Shown here: positions 43,090 through 54,773 of the stretch, piece after piece
How positions within the stretch are numbered: position 1 is the stretch's first letter
Layout of the letters: the number at the start of each line of letters is the position of its first letter
NCBI GenBank assembly: GCA_000733355.1
Contig: JNVV01000025.1
Location: 136,177-190,949, forward strand
DNA: 54,773 nt
Reading direction: 5' to 3'
Source: Falciphora oryzae
Lineage: Eukaryota; Ascomycota; Sordariomycetes; Magnaporthales; Magnaporthaceae
Made by a program: the position numbers and the translations under genes
The notes under the pieces: generated by a model
The model's database searches: none
The model's input: only the letters and a program-made list of their open reading frames with translations
Told to the model about the DNA's origin: nothing

Positions 43090-43692
43090 TCAGGCGCGAG
43101 ATGAGCTTACATAATAGTCGGATCCGAAAAGTGAGCTCCGCTGAGCAACAGCATGTTGCTGGCCGAATCCGCCGGTGCCGAAATGGCCCCCGCCCGAGGA
43201 GTGATAGGCACCGGTTGGCGTGCTGGAGCTGCCGAAGAGTCCGCCGCCTCGCTGGGAATTGTCTTGAGGTGTGTCGCCGAAGAGACTGCCGCCTTGAGGG
43301 GGGTTGGTGCCAAAGATCCCGCCGCCGGTCCCGGGATCGGCTCGATATGTGTTGCTGAGGGGCCCGTCTTGGGGGTATTTGGAGCCGAGGAACCCGCCCT
43401 GTGAGCTGGGACTAGACTAACCGGGGGCTTGGGGTACGTGGTCCCTGAAGCCTCCTTGGGGGTTTGAGCTTTGGGAGCTGGAGCTTGAGTCGAAGAGTCC
43501 GCCGTGCGGCTGCGGCTCCCGGATCTGGAGCTGGGCGAAGGAGCACTCGAGCCGCATCATGTCGTCCCCGAACTGAGGCTCCTGCACATGTGTCTGTCGC
43601 TGGAAGTTGCCTCCGGACTGCAGCGAGGATGGCTGTCCGAAAGATGGCGTGAAGAACGACACCACGATGGTGGCGCCCGGCCCGGAAGGCAT
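43090..43692 (-). pseudogene. FG/GLFG-rich small protein gene with in-frame TAG
   Basis: From ATG 43692 the frame runs 201 codons to TGA at 43090-43092, with a single internal TAG at 43417-43419 (codon 92). Residues 1-91 have FFTPSFGQPSS, FGDDMMRLECSFAQLQIREP and GGLFDSSSS; after the TAG come GGFLGS, GGGIFGTNPPQGGSLFG, RGGGLFGSSS and GHFGTGGFGQ. The FG-repeat character is continuous across the stop, so the two halves were one protein. FG/GLFG repeats are typical of nucleoporins and other condensate-forming proteins. The stop could be a nonsense change (CAG to TAG fits a RIP-type CpA to TpA change), a readthrough site, or lie in a 39-nt in-frame intron (GTACCC..CTCACAG), which would be unusually short. 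Confidence 0.5.
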
Positions 43693-43812
43693 TGTTGGGG
43701 TCGGGGGAGTCTAGAGGACCTGAAAATGTGCTGTTCAAGTGCAGTTTGGTAGGACTGCCTGCCTTGACTGGGGTGAGGATGAGTGGGAGATTTCCTGGAC
43801 ATCAGAAGCGTG

Positions 43813-43821
43813 TTATATATT
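43813..43821 (-). promoter_or_regulatory. TATA box upstream of the FG-rich gene
   Basis: On the minus strand AATATATAA lies about 121 nt before the ATG at 43692, which supports transcription of the interrupted FG gene. Confidence 0.4.
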
Positions 43822-43829
43822 GACGGTCG

Positions 43830-46800
43830 CCTATTTCTGCATATTGCTCACACTCTTCCACCATTACATTTCTTCAACGCAGCAAGCTCCTTGATAAGTA
43901 ACAAAGCAGGAACTGCAGGCTCCCGTCTTCCTGTCCTGCAAGGCCCTGACCGCTAGATTGGAAGCCATTCACTGCCTCTAGCATCGCCTGGTTTTGAGCT
44001 CGTTGAGCTTTGAGTGGCTGCCAAGTATGTAGCCTCTGCTTTCCACCGTGGCAGCTTTCTTTGTCTTGCAATTGGCAGCAGATGGAGCCTTTGCCTGGGT
44101 GGATGTGCGTGGACAAAGCGGCTTGGGATCGTCCCCTTCTTTCTCCGCCTGCCCTTTGTGGAATCACCGCGCTTCTGCTTCCACTAATCTAATCTGGGGT
44201 TGGCTTGGGTACACCTACATATGCACAGCGGCTCCATTATTCCATATGCAAGGCTCATAACAAAGTACAGCCTTATGAAGGGTGGGGAAGGGACAGGTGA
44301 GGGGAATCGGCAGTGTTATGGAGAATTTCTCATTCCAGGGAGAGCACCCCCGAACCGAGGCAGAGAGGCATAGATTTGTTCGCAGATCAAACCCCTCCAT
44401 CCATGGTGCATGCGATGACAAGAGCTAGTTGTCGTGCATGAATTTCCAAAGAAAGTCACCCGTGTTGAGACTGATGACCACGATAAACTGCTGGGGACAA
44501 AGCCTGGAACCAGCTTCGGATAAGGGACAGCAGGCCGAGACAGCCTCAGCCCCAAGGTTAGCTTGTCGAATAAATTACGGCTTTCTTGCGTTGGATCAAG
44601 GTCTGCTCTCCGGTGCGCGCCATGCCTTGCGTCTGCTGGGATGGCTGGGCTGATGGCCAGCAGGGTCCCGGGATACCCTCGGCTCGAAACCTCTCGGACG
44701 GGTTCGGCATTGCGAATGGTGGGTATTCTGGCATCAACTATCCCGGGAGGATGTCCCGACGACAGACGCAATGACTTGCAAAAGCCTTGATCGTGCTTTT
44801 GGCACCCTCCCCGCGAAGGCGCAGGCGACCAGGCGCTCAAGCTGCAGGATCAGGTGTCACGGGCACACATGCCAGGGGAGTAGCGAGCAAAAAAAAAAAA
44901 AAAAAAAAAAAAACAGCAACGGTGCTGCTGCATTGCGGCACAAGGTAGCATTTCCAGAACAAAAACGTGATATCGAGCTTGTGCATGCACACCGGAGCAT
45001 CCACCGGGCGGGCTAGACCGCATGAAGCAAGTGAAGGCAGCCAAATGGAACGCACAAGCAAGGGTACCGGCGAACGGAGGGGGCGTCACACAGTATGCGG
45101 GAGACACGAAGAACAAGCCGGGGCTTTTCTTTTTCCTGCCAACAGGATATCTTGGGTCGAGGTGGACTTGGCGCAGCATTATGCAAGGGTGGCAGGCTCA
45201 TGAAGGGGCAGCACGGGAGAGAATAGGAGGTCTCAGGTGAGGCAAGGAGAAGATGAGGATGAGGACGAGAAGGCCTGGCCCTGGCCTTGACGAAATCGAA
45301 ACCAGGCCGGGAAATAACGACGAGGAGGGGTGTTGGTCAGATAATTATCGGCCGAAGGGGGACCAGGCTAGCGTCGCCCAAGGGCTGGTGCCGGTTCCCT
45401 GGTCCCCGTCTGCCGCTCCTTGTTGAGGAATTTTTCGCTGCGGAACGAGCGCGGCGATATGGGTGTTGGCGAGCGTCGAGGCGTCTCCAACCAGCCGTGC
45501 CAGCCCTGTTCCAGACCCTGCGTGCGTGGTCTCTTTTTGCTCAGTCTGGAAAGGTCTTTGACGAAAGTGGCGTCAGTCGCAGGCACCTGGCCTGGCCCTC
45601 GCTTCGAGAGCCCGACCTTGGGACGAGCGACCAAGGCAGACGGAGGACGACCACTGGTCGGGAAGACATCCGTGAAATGTGATTGGCAAATGCGGTGGTC
45701 CTGTGGTGTGTCGCCAGTAAGGTTTGGCTGGGCGGGGGAATGATCAGGGGGGAGGGGGAAAAGGGGATCAAGGACCAACACACCCCGGGCTGCCGCCGAT
45801 TCGCCCAGAAGGTGATGAAAGCGGATGGTGACAGGGGTTCGGGGCGCCGATCGGTGTTGATACGGACCTGCGCGAGCGTCGCCAACTGCCCAAGGACTTG
45901 ATTCCATGATCGACTGGCCCTGTTCTCTCCTGTTACAGTATACAAAGCCAAGTTTGTTCTTTGTTACCATGGCCTCTGGCTGTTTCACTGCTGGTGGATT
46001 TGATAGTGGGCAACGTCAGGTCCCCGGAACCGGGTTCGCCAGGAGCAACAATGGGCTGTGGTGGCCATGTCAATGTCAGAAAGTGACAGCTGAGAGCCGA
46101 AGATGATCCATCTTGGCACGATCTAGCAGCCAAAAACTGGACCGACAGCACTTTGATTGGCGCGCAAGGGCTGGCTCGACCGGGTAAATGCAACATTGCG
46201 ATGTGGGCTGATCAACTGCAAGATCCAAAACGATCGCCGGTGCGCTGCTGCCAGACACGCACGCAGCAACAGGTGCCGTCGATACTGGAGCATTCGAGAG
46301 ACGTTTCTTTGGTGCCGGTTGTGCTAGGCTGCTGCACAATGGCGGGGTGGGATGGCAAACACGGGGTGTCAGGTGCCTGGACCCACCGGCCTCGGCACAA
46401 CCCATTGGTGCGTTTCGTTTGCCATCTGATTGTTTCCTTGATGTTGGCAGCACGTTCAGGAAACAAGAAACTGGGTGTCGTTGTGTTGCTGCGAGTTGGG
46501 CTAGGTGAATGGGGCATGACGTTGATCCATTTGCCAGTATATCTAATTTGCGGCGCGCAATTTACGCAGACAGATGGCGCTCTATTTGCTGACTGCATCC
46601 ATCTCGCATGCGCAGTGGAACAGCTGACTTTGGAGGGAGTAGCTGCAGCCAAATGGGGTTGTGGCTAGTCGTCGGTGCACGGCGATGGGCGAGACATGGT
46701 ATGGTGCCCGTATCTGTAGGTTCGACTTGGCAGCCGGAGGCTCCTGGTGAAATGTCTCATTATTTGATTGGATTTTTCCTTGGTTCTCGTATTGTTTTTT

Positions 46801-49800
46801 GTTGCCTCCAATATACATCGACATGTTGCGACGAGGAGAGCACGATGATGCTCGCACTGGGGGATACCAGCAACCCATTCCTGGGGTTCGCTTGGCTTCG
46901 CTAGACGAAAAGCTGCCACCACGGCCAAGACTTCATGGCCTCGATTTGCTACCCCTGCTTGGAGAATTGGTGGCGTCTTTGGCACAAACTTAAGATTCCG
47001 GTCGCGGAGGAATTATTGTGCACGGCATTGGTGCATCCAGCCTAGGCGGGAGGAAGAAAAAAAAGGAGCGTGGAAAAATATGGAAATCAAGGAATAATAG
47101 TCCCAGATGGGAATTGGAAAATTGAAGCCATCGTCGCGAGATCACAAGGGTGCATCGAACCACGGACCAAAAGCACCCTTCGAGCCTTCCTGCCCTCGCC
47201 AAGCGCCGCGAGGGAGGGTCACAATGTCGTTTCGACCGGCGGAGCCTCATCCGGGCGCTCTGATCAAGCTGCGCGCCCATCCCCACGGTTGATCCACGAG
47301 GCACACGGCCGCCCCTCTGGGGGCCTGGTGGTCGCGTGGACTCCACGGGAAATGGCAGCTGGGGTGGGCCTTGCGAGCACTTGAGCACAGGGCATTGCAA
47401 GTGGTGAATGAAGCAATAAATCGTGACCAGAACCAGGGCTGCAAAAGCAAAAGGGCCAAAAGGGGCCCCGGCGGCGGCGGCGGCGGCCGTGAGGCACCCG
47501 ATCCGGAAACGGCCCGCACATCTGGAAATTGGCGCGACGCGATAAGCGTGATAGTTGGAGCACACGTGTTTGCTTTTCTTGGAGTAGCTGAGCACGGAAG
47601 GGATGTGCTATTTTGCGAGTCGCGACGCTGAACACGACAGATGGCTTTTCATGAAAATGCCACAGAAGCAGGCCCACACGAGTCGTTTCGAGACATTTTC
47701 GCCTCTTTGCTCGCTCGACGGGGACGGGCCGACTCACGCAGATGGCTGGCTCTGGACGGCTGGACTAAATCAGGGAAACCGGCCGGGTTAGGTGATGAAT
47801 TCTTGTGGAGGAAAGCGGGCTGTTGTCTGCACGGTACGCTGCCATTCAGCGTCGAGTGAGCTTCTGTCAGCCCCTTTTTCAGGGGGTGGATGCGACGGCA
47901 GTGGACGGCAACGGAGTCCATTGGTAATGAGCGGCTGCGTCTCTGGCAGACACCATCGGTGGTGGTCGGCCCAGGAGCTGCATATGCTGTCTCGGAGCGG
48001 TTAGATTGCAAGAGCCAATGCAGATTGCACATCTGTAGATCTATTTACAGCTATCCCCTGTTTTTCTCGTTGCTTGTTTGGCCAGTCGAGACTCCCGCAG
48101 AGCCCCGATGATCCTCGGGCTCTTGTTGTGGGTGGCAAACCCAAGCCCGCCTGGCTGGCTGCTGCAGGCTTCCTCCCGCATGCCGTCACCACTGCATGCA
48201 GTCACCGCCGCATGCAAACAGGCACCGCCTGCCAGCTGCAGGTCTAGTTGGTTCGGCCACTCCAACAGGTCAGCGACGCAGCATGGCCTCGGTGAGGCAT
48301 CCAGCGTTGTTGGCACAACAATCTACTGTCTACGCAGTAACAGGAGAATTCCAGGCTGACCCAGGCCCCCAGTCCTGTCCTCTGATTGCACGGGCATTGC
48401 TTATTGGGCACAGACGGGTGCCAGAAGCGGGGCAGATTGTCCTGGACCAGCACTGTTGCGAGGCCATCTGTCACGTTTTTAGCCTCGAGGGGAGCAAAAA
48501 CAAAGCAAAGAGCCTCGAACTCTAATAGAGGACTCGGGGGAGGCCGCGAAAAATTGAACAAATATTGATTGCCACACAACAAATACGGACACATCATCCA
48601 TTTGCGCACCGGAAGGCGGGATTTCAGGGGACGATATCGGTCTCTGCCCTCAGCCCTTGGCTCCTAAACCCCTAACCCGTCCGATAGTCTCGAGCCATCC
48701 TTGCCCTGCGAAGCGTGCACACCGTAACGATGCGGGCCCTCGATCTGGATTCGTGAGCGCGCGCAAGACCCAAGCAGACGCGGAGGAATAGGAGAAGCGG
48801 AGGAGGCCAATCGTAATATCCAGGGACTCCAGTCTCGCGGCCCAGGGGTCCAAGATGGAGTCTTGTCGGCGGGCGACCCAAGCGCCAATCAATTTGCCCA
48901 TGGCCTGGGCCAGCTGCGGTGAGGTTCGCCTCGTCCCTGTCAGCAGGTCGCGTCGCCCCTGACGCTGTGCATCTCCTGCTTCCTTTTTCTGCCTTCATTT
49001 TTTTTTTTTTCATTTTTTCTTCTTTTTCGTCACGTCCAGCGGCCACGCGAGTCCGTCACAGTGCGGATCTGGCAGGGGGAATTGGTTCCACGGCGACCAG
49101 CGAGCGGTGCAGGCTGCTGTCACCATTCCGCCTGGCGCAACCGGGGCCGCCCACTAGCGCCGTGCAATTCCAGCCGGGCCCACACTGGTCACTTTGCGGC
49201 CACTGGCGTAACCGGCCCGAGGGCTGACGCTGCTTGCTAAGGTGGCTGGCTGTCTCTGCGGGACTCGCACTGTCCGTCCAGCACGGCAGAGTCTCCTGAC
49301 TAACCCGTCTGGCCCGGCCCTCGGGATTTGACAACTGCCAGCTGGGCTGCGCCTGCCACACCTGCGCCTGCGTTTCCCTGGCTGCATTCAATTGCCAGCT
49401 GCCAAGCGGCAGTCCTCGCAGCCCCTCACCAGACGCTCCCCGTGCTCATCCTTTTTTTTTTATTGTTATTATTATTATTATTTTATTTATTTATTTTTTT
49501 TTTCCCTTCCAGAAGGACCCGCCCTTTCGTCGTCCCCTGTCCGTCGGGTGGGCCCTCCTTGGTCGCCGCAAAACTGCCCTGTGCTTGCGTTCCCCTTCGC
49601 TCCAAAATTTTCTACCTGCAGACCCGACCTGACCTGCCATTCCATCCCTCGAACCCACGACCATCGACCGTGCTCTCGACGATTTATGCCATCGCGGGAT
49701 CCTCATCGATCCGCCGCGCTCCCTCCGGCCTCCTCTCCCTTCTCCTCCTCCGGCCTCTCTACTCTCCTTTGCCGCCCGACGTGATTGCGTGCTTCTCTCC

Positions 49801-50271
49801 TTACTCACACTCTCGCTTGCTCGATTTCCCGTCTCGCGTCGGCGTCATTGAGCGGTCCCCAAAAAGGTTCCCACCGTTCCCCACACAATTTGCAGTTGAC
49901 CCCCCGACCGCCTTCGCCAGAGGGGGTTCAGGGCAGGGACCCAGAAAGAAACAAGAGAAAAGACAGAAAAGGGGGAAAACAAAAAAATAGGAGCAGCGAA
50001 AAAAAAAAAAAAAAAAGCCTCGTCTCCCGCACCGCCTCGATTCCTTCGTCCTCCTTGAGCGACCGACGAAATCCCGTCCGCTTGCGATAACACCAGGGGA
50101 AGGATTTCGTTTCTTCCCACCTCAGTCAGACTCGACACTTTGCCTCATCGCTTCCCGGCCCCTTCGGGATCTTGCAGCCTGCTGTGCTCCGTGGCCAGCA
50201 GCTGTGTTGGGGGAACGAAGCCCGCTCGAGGCTCGAATCTTTTCGAATCGGCACACGCATCAAAAGGTATA
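43830..50271. other. Gene-empty region upstream of PIN4, about 6.4 kb
   Basis: Frames on both strands exist (for example 44316-44840, 45368-45988 and 46990-47595 on minus), but they overlap frames of similar length on the other strand, and lack domains, family resemblance and clear splice structure. Homopolymers are A25 at 44889-44913 and A18 at 49999-50016. The last about 800 nt is C/T-rich with many ATGs avoided, consistent with a long 5' leader of PIN4. No RNA gene recognised. Confidence 0.5.
49451..49503. repeat. T/ATT low-complexity tract
   Basis: T10, then TATTG(TTATT)n, then ATTTATTTATT and T10: an AT-only microsatellite in otherwise GC-rich sequence, about 0.8 kb before the PIN4 start. 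Confidence 0.85.
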
Positions 50272-52611
50272 ATGAACCAACAACAGGAAGGCTACCTAAA
50301 CGGCCACTACGGTGCCGCGAACAGGTCACCAAACTCGTCGCGACCCGGCTATGCAACCACGGTGGGGTTTCCGGGAATGGGGCTTGGCCAGGGAGGCAGC
50401 GGTCGCCAGAACCAGAGGAACGGCGGCGGTGCCGGCGGCATCGATGCGCTCAGCCAGCAGGTCTCGGACCTGAGTTTCTACGGCGGCGGCGACGAGCGGT
50501 TCAACACGTTCAACCCAGGTGCGTCGCGGTACGACGGTCGCTCTGCCCCCTCGCCAAGCGCCGCGGCTGCGGCGGGCAACTTCATGATGTTCGCAAACAG
50601 CCAGGCGTGGGGCTACAACGCAAACGCAAACTACAACGGAAGCACCACGGCCACCATCAACGGCGCCATCAGCGACCCGACTCGCATGAGGGGAGGTGTC
50701 AATAGGCGGGCTCCTCTGCCAACAGTACGTCTCCCTGTTTCATTTGTCAGCTGTTCGATCTCGTCCGCGCTGTCGTGACGCCCCCACGCCCCACCACCTT
50801 CTGCCTTGAATGCGCCCCTTGGCGCGACAAGATTTTATAGACAGACCATACTAACTGTTCCTTGTTTCTCAACCCAATAGGAATGGGGTGTGATGGGCGA
50901 CTCTGGCATAGGCGCCCAAAGCTCCATGGGGCGCGGTCAGCTGCACCACTACAACCAAGGCCCAGCATCCATCTCGGCAATGGGAACAACAAACGGACAG
51001 ATGTACACGGTTGCCCCACCAGCGGGCGCATTTAGCGTCCCCGACCTGCGGCCGCATGGCGATGACGACGACGGCCCTGGCCTGATCAAGACGGCCATTG
51101 TGATCAAGAACATCCCATTCAACGTGCGCAAGGAGACCCTCCAGGCCCTGATGGTTGAATTGAACCTGCCGCAGCCGTACGCTTTCAACTACCACTTCGA
51201 CCAGGGCGTTTTCCGCGGTCTGGCCTTTGCGAACTTTGCCCACCCCGAGGAGACAAAGGTGGTGATCAACGCCATGAACGGTATGGACGTTTCTGGCCGC
51301 AAGCTGCGCGTCGAGTACAAGAAGATGCTGCCCGAGCACGAGAGGGAGCGCATCGAGCGCGAGAAGAGGGAGAAGCGTGGTCAGCTCGAGGAGCAGCACC
51401 GTGCCATGCCCCTGCAGCACCAGCCGTCGCTCGGTAGCCTCGGGAACAATGTTGTGTCCTGCCTCTCGGATGCAGCGGCCAGCAGCTACCGTACGTATAT
51501 ACATGAGCCCTACGATGGCAATCCCAGAGTGAAGAGTAGTGGCACGGGGGTTTGGAGACGTCTACTCTACATTTGTCTTGCTCTCGTATGATCGCTGATG
51601 CTAACCAGAGTTTTCGCGTATAGGGGAGCATGGCATTGATATGAACAAGCAGTCGACCATCACCTTTTACCTGGAGCTGTTTATGTTCCGCAAGGACCCG
51701 GCACGCGAGATCATGATCTTCCCGCCCGACCTTTCGCCCGAGGCGCGTCGCGATATCCACGTCATCTCCCACTCGCTCGGTCTCAGCCACTCCAGTGTTG
51801 GCGATGGGGATAACCGCCAAGTCGTCGTGAAGAAGACTCCCTCGTCGGGCGGCCAGGTGAACACACTGGCCATGCCTACAGCCACGGGCGCCACTCTCGA
51901 CACACACCCGAGGGGACTCAGCCGTGCCGCGACCATCGATTTCGCCGAGCAATCACGCGCCGCTGGCCCTCAAGGGGCTTGGAACCACACACAGACGCGC
52001 GCCGGCGGTGGTCTCCTCGGTGTCCCCGGGAGTCCAGATGGTCCCCAAGGCCTCAATGGTCTCCGTGGTGTTAAGAGCTTCGCGGACTTGAGGTCGTACA
52101 GCCCCAGCCCAAGCCCGTCGGTCACCAGTGCAAGCAACGTCGCACTCGCCCCAGGATCTAATGTCACTCTTTTTGGCCACTACACGACGGATAGCAACGG
52201 GGCGGCCGCAGGCGCGTTTGGGTCTCTCCCAGTCCCTCAGCAGGGTGGTGCCACTGACGGCCTGGGGCCACTGGCGCGGGCGGCATTCGATGCGGGCGGC
52301 AGTGGACAGATCTCGCGGCCCCGAGCTGAGGGCCCGGGAGCTATTGGCAGCCAACGGCCTGGCGCCGGCGGCAACAACGGCAACTCGAGCAACAGGGCGC
52401 CTGAGAGGCAGCCTCGGGGCCCAGGCGTTGAAACTACGGGTTTTGGCTCTCGCACGCGTCAGAATGGACACATGCAGCGCGGCAGTGGTAGGCAATCTCG
52501 TTCCCCCTTTTCACAAGTTCTGAATATTTCTACGGTTAGCTGACATGGGAACCGCCAGTAGACTCTTCCGACAACGCTGGGGCGCCCACGAGCTCGACTT
52601 GGAGCCACTAG
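50272..52611 (+). CDS. PIN4: RRM + R3H RNA-binding protein, PIN4/Mdt1/Cip type
   Basis: Four exons: 50272-50724, 50881-51490, 51624-52487 and 52559-52611, summing to 1980 nt (659 residues). Residues 1-150 are Gly/Asn/Gln-rich (MNQQQEGYLNGHYGAANRSP). The RRM starts near residue 222 (TAIVIKNIPFNVRKETLQAL), with RNP1-like GVFRGLAFANF and RKLRVEYKK at its end. A basic helix (HERERIEREKREKRG) leads to an R3H-like block near 360-425 (RRDIHVISHSLGLSHSSVG). The C-terminus is Ser/Pro/Gly-rich. Yeast Pin4/Mdt1 and S. pombe Cip1/Cip2 act in DNA-damage and stress mRNA control. Branch CTAAC is seen in introns 1 and 2. The last exon of 17 codons rests on a GTAGGC donor and is the least sure; without it the frame ends at 52543. 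Confidence 0.9.
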
Positions 52612-54773
52612 GCGGGAACTCCCCCCCAGGCTCACACGTCTCAAGGGGCCGCAGGGTCCGTCAAGAAAACACACAATGGCCGTGTCGGGCTCCTGCCTGG
52701 CCGACTGTGCCTCAGACCCTCGCCGCACGAGCCCCTGGATAGCGGGCCGCTAACGCAGATTCGATGCTCAACCGGTTCTGTGGGGAGTCGTCTGATAACC
52801 ATCCCTCTTGAGACACGTTTACAGCCCACTTCGGACGAGGACCTCACGGTATGGAACACGATCCTTGTGCACCACCGGGAGCCTTGCCTGCATCCCGGGC
52901 GACCCCGACAGATGCACTTCACCTTCTTAGCCGATGTGTTTATACATCGGTCCTCATTTCATTTTCACCACCGCATTTGTTTTCCCTTTACTGTTGTTTT
53001 CGATACTTCTTTCCTCTGATCACTCACGGTATGACCTTGTAATTTTGCTTTTCCCTACTCATTCCGCTCTGCTGCACCCGAGCGCCGGGCTTTTCTCTTG
53101 GCCTCCACACGACGGCTGCACTATGGCCAAAGCAAACGACGACGACGCTAGCCCACCCCCCACGAGAGGGGCATGGGAGAACGGGTGCGAGTTCTCCCTC
53201 ATACGCCACGGCGCCTGGCACGACCGCCATACGCCCGCGCCGTGGCCTGTACACCACCTTGACCGCCGATGTCCTCACGAAGCGATAACGAGACACTTAT
53301 ACTATACCCAACATCACTGGTTGACGAGAAAAAAATAAGGCGCCAAGAAGCCTGGAGAGGGGAAGACGAGATGACTGAACGAAAGTTGGAGAGATTTGTT
53401 CAGATGAAGAGAAGAAGACGGAAATTGGATTCCTGGATAAGAAAATAACGTCACTTGATACACAAGTCTTGGGCAACCACACGACCCGTCACCAAACGTC
53501 CGAGCTGCTTGTCGATGGGCCCCGCTCCTTTGGTGGCAAGCATCACGACGAACGAAACCGACGGGGAGCATCATCGCCCTCTCGAGCACCCGACAGCTTG
53601 ACTGCTGGCCTGGCCTGCCGAGTGGCGCACGCCGTTGTCACCAAGCCCGGCCGGCCGCCTCCCTACACCGCCGCCTCACGTTCGATCGGGATCGCCTCGT
53701 GCGATCTCGACGGCGCGCTAGGCTGTCTCTCGGGCTTGGCTTACAGCCTCGGTGCTTTGAGGGCCTCCTGCTGCTGCTTCCCCATTCACCTGCCACACAT
53801 CGGCTTTTTAACGATTTCCACGCTGTTACGACGTGATGTCTAGATGGTTATGTCACATCCTTCCCCTCACTCTAGTCTGGGTCTACGGTGCTCGGCCATC
53901 TTATACTAGTCACGGGACACGTCGACTAGTCGAGATTGCGCAACACCATGGAAACTTGCCTAGCTGAGGGGAGGCATGCCTGTATCACATCACAAGAGTG
54001 CGCGCTGCACACTAACCCACGCATATTCACCCCCGCACACCACCTAATAATATATTGCTACAAAAGTCATGTTTTTGCCACTATTTTTGCCTTTGCCCCA
54101 ACCGAACTAAACCTGTTTAACCCCTTTGTTTTTATTGTTATTGATACACTGTTTCTTACCTCTCCGTTGCCTCATGTCCTGTCCTTTTGTAAGGCATCGA
54201 AGGTGCAGTTACCATATTAACCAACAGCTTGGGAGCAACGGCCGTTGGTGCCCGAGGCTCGGGTAGTGCGAGATGTACACCGGGGATTTTGGATATTGGA
54301 AACCGTCACTTAAATCGGCGTCCCGCGTGCTTTGCTTTTTTTTTTTTTTTTTTTTTTCCCTCTTTCCTTTTGGTTTCCTGATCATCCCAGTATCATCGAT
54401 TTCTTCACGTGTCTGTCATACGATTTAACTGTTTCACTTTGGACGAGTTAAATCTTGCGCAAGTTTCCAGGCTTGATTTATTTGCCATATCTACATTGGT
54501 GGTACCATCTCTCTCTGTCTCTTGATGTGCTGCTTAGCTTATTTACCTACCATTGCTATTAATAGTCTCCTTGTTTGCCTTACTCCCCGACCCTACGCTT
54601 CTGATGACAATGTGGCAATGTGAATGGTGGTGGAGTGGATGGGCCGTATGGTATGCTCGTTGGCCTTGTTTGTCTTGTGTGTCGACGTGTGTGTTGAGGT
54701 TACGCTTTTGTCGATACTAGTGGTCGCGCTGTTCACCAGTGGCAGCCGTGCAGGGGAGTTGCATTCCTTGATA
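52612..54773. other. 3' region of PIN4 and intergenic, about 2.2 kb
   Basis: No ORF with domain or codon support. The 52930-53050 and 54040-54220 parts are T-rich, and a T23 run lies at 54336-54358. It may contain the PIN4 3' UTR; beyond that I see nothing. Confidence 0.5.

Noticed and set aside
44316..44840. Minus-strand ORF of 174 codons
   Set aside because: No recognisable motif, poor context and equally long frames on the other strand.
44889..44913. A25 run as a possible retroelement tail
   Set aside because: No flanking direct repeats were found, unlike the insertion at 40369-40740.
45368..45988. Minus-strand ORF of 206 codons
   Set aside because: No domain, low-complexity Pro/Arg content typical of non-coding GC-rich sequence, and an opposing plus frame.

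Overview
The window is nuclear DNA of a filamentous ascomycete, most likely a sordariomycete of Sordariales type. The evidence is: short introns (about 60-150 nt) with GT..AG ends and CTAAC/CTGAC branch points; a high-GC third codon position; two HET-domain genes; a striatin that reads like Sordaria PRO11; and fungal versions of PHO88/SND3, RAD14/XPA, H2A.Z and PIN4. The order Sordariales is inference from protein resemblance. One assembly gap of Ns (33753-33884) shows it is draft sequence. All gene models were built by eye from reading frames, splice signals and recalled family motifs; no search was run.

Left accessory block (1 to about 12 kb). It opens in a MITE-like element split by a solo LTR, followed by a tiny secreted cysteine-rich protein, a Nudix hydrolase (-), a HET-domain gene (-) with an apparent one-base frame lesion, and a second Nudix hydrolase (+). 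A second copy of the same MITE lies at 6663-6896 in the opposite orientation with TTA target duplications. Beyond it come a decayed secreted M28 aminopeptidase (7259-8719), a secreted cytochrome/AA8-type protein (9161-9873) and an unclear ORF (10917-11713). Several genes here carry frame lesions or lack catalytic residues.

Conserved core (12.5-34 kb). PHO88/SND3 (12521-13348), RAD14/XPA (13884-15272) and striatin PRO11 (16470-19413) lie in tandem on +. They are followed by a large C2H2 zinc-finger protein on - (20845-24582, three exons), a degenerate hemerythrin-like gene on - (27257-28455), histone H2A.Z on + (30125-31255) and a zinc-ribbon-like acidic protein on - that spans the N gap (32311-33967). 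An open frame of 232 codons follows the PRO11 stop codon in the same frame.

Right block (35-54.8 kb). It contains a second HET gene (35527-37786), a 3' fragment of 5S rRNA (38506-38566), an orphan three-exon gene (39141-40137), a short poly(A)-tailed insertion between direct repeats (40369-40740), a secreted member of an uncharacterised fungal family (41040-42044), a small FG/GLFG-rich ORF cut by an in-frame TAG (43090-43692), about 6.6 kb without a supportable gene, and finally the RRM + R3H protein PIN4/Cip type (50272-52611) with 2.2 kb of downstream sequence.

The most suggestive arrangement is HET plus two Nudix genes between inverted MITE copies. HET domains are held to be distant relatives of TIR, and Nudix enzymes act on NAD-derived nucleotides, so a functional link is possible but unproven.
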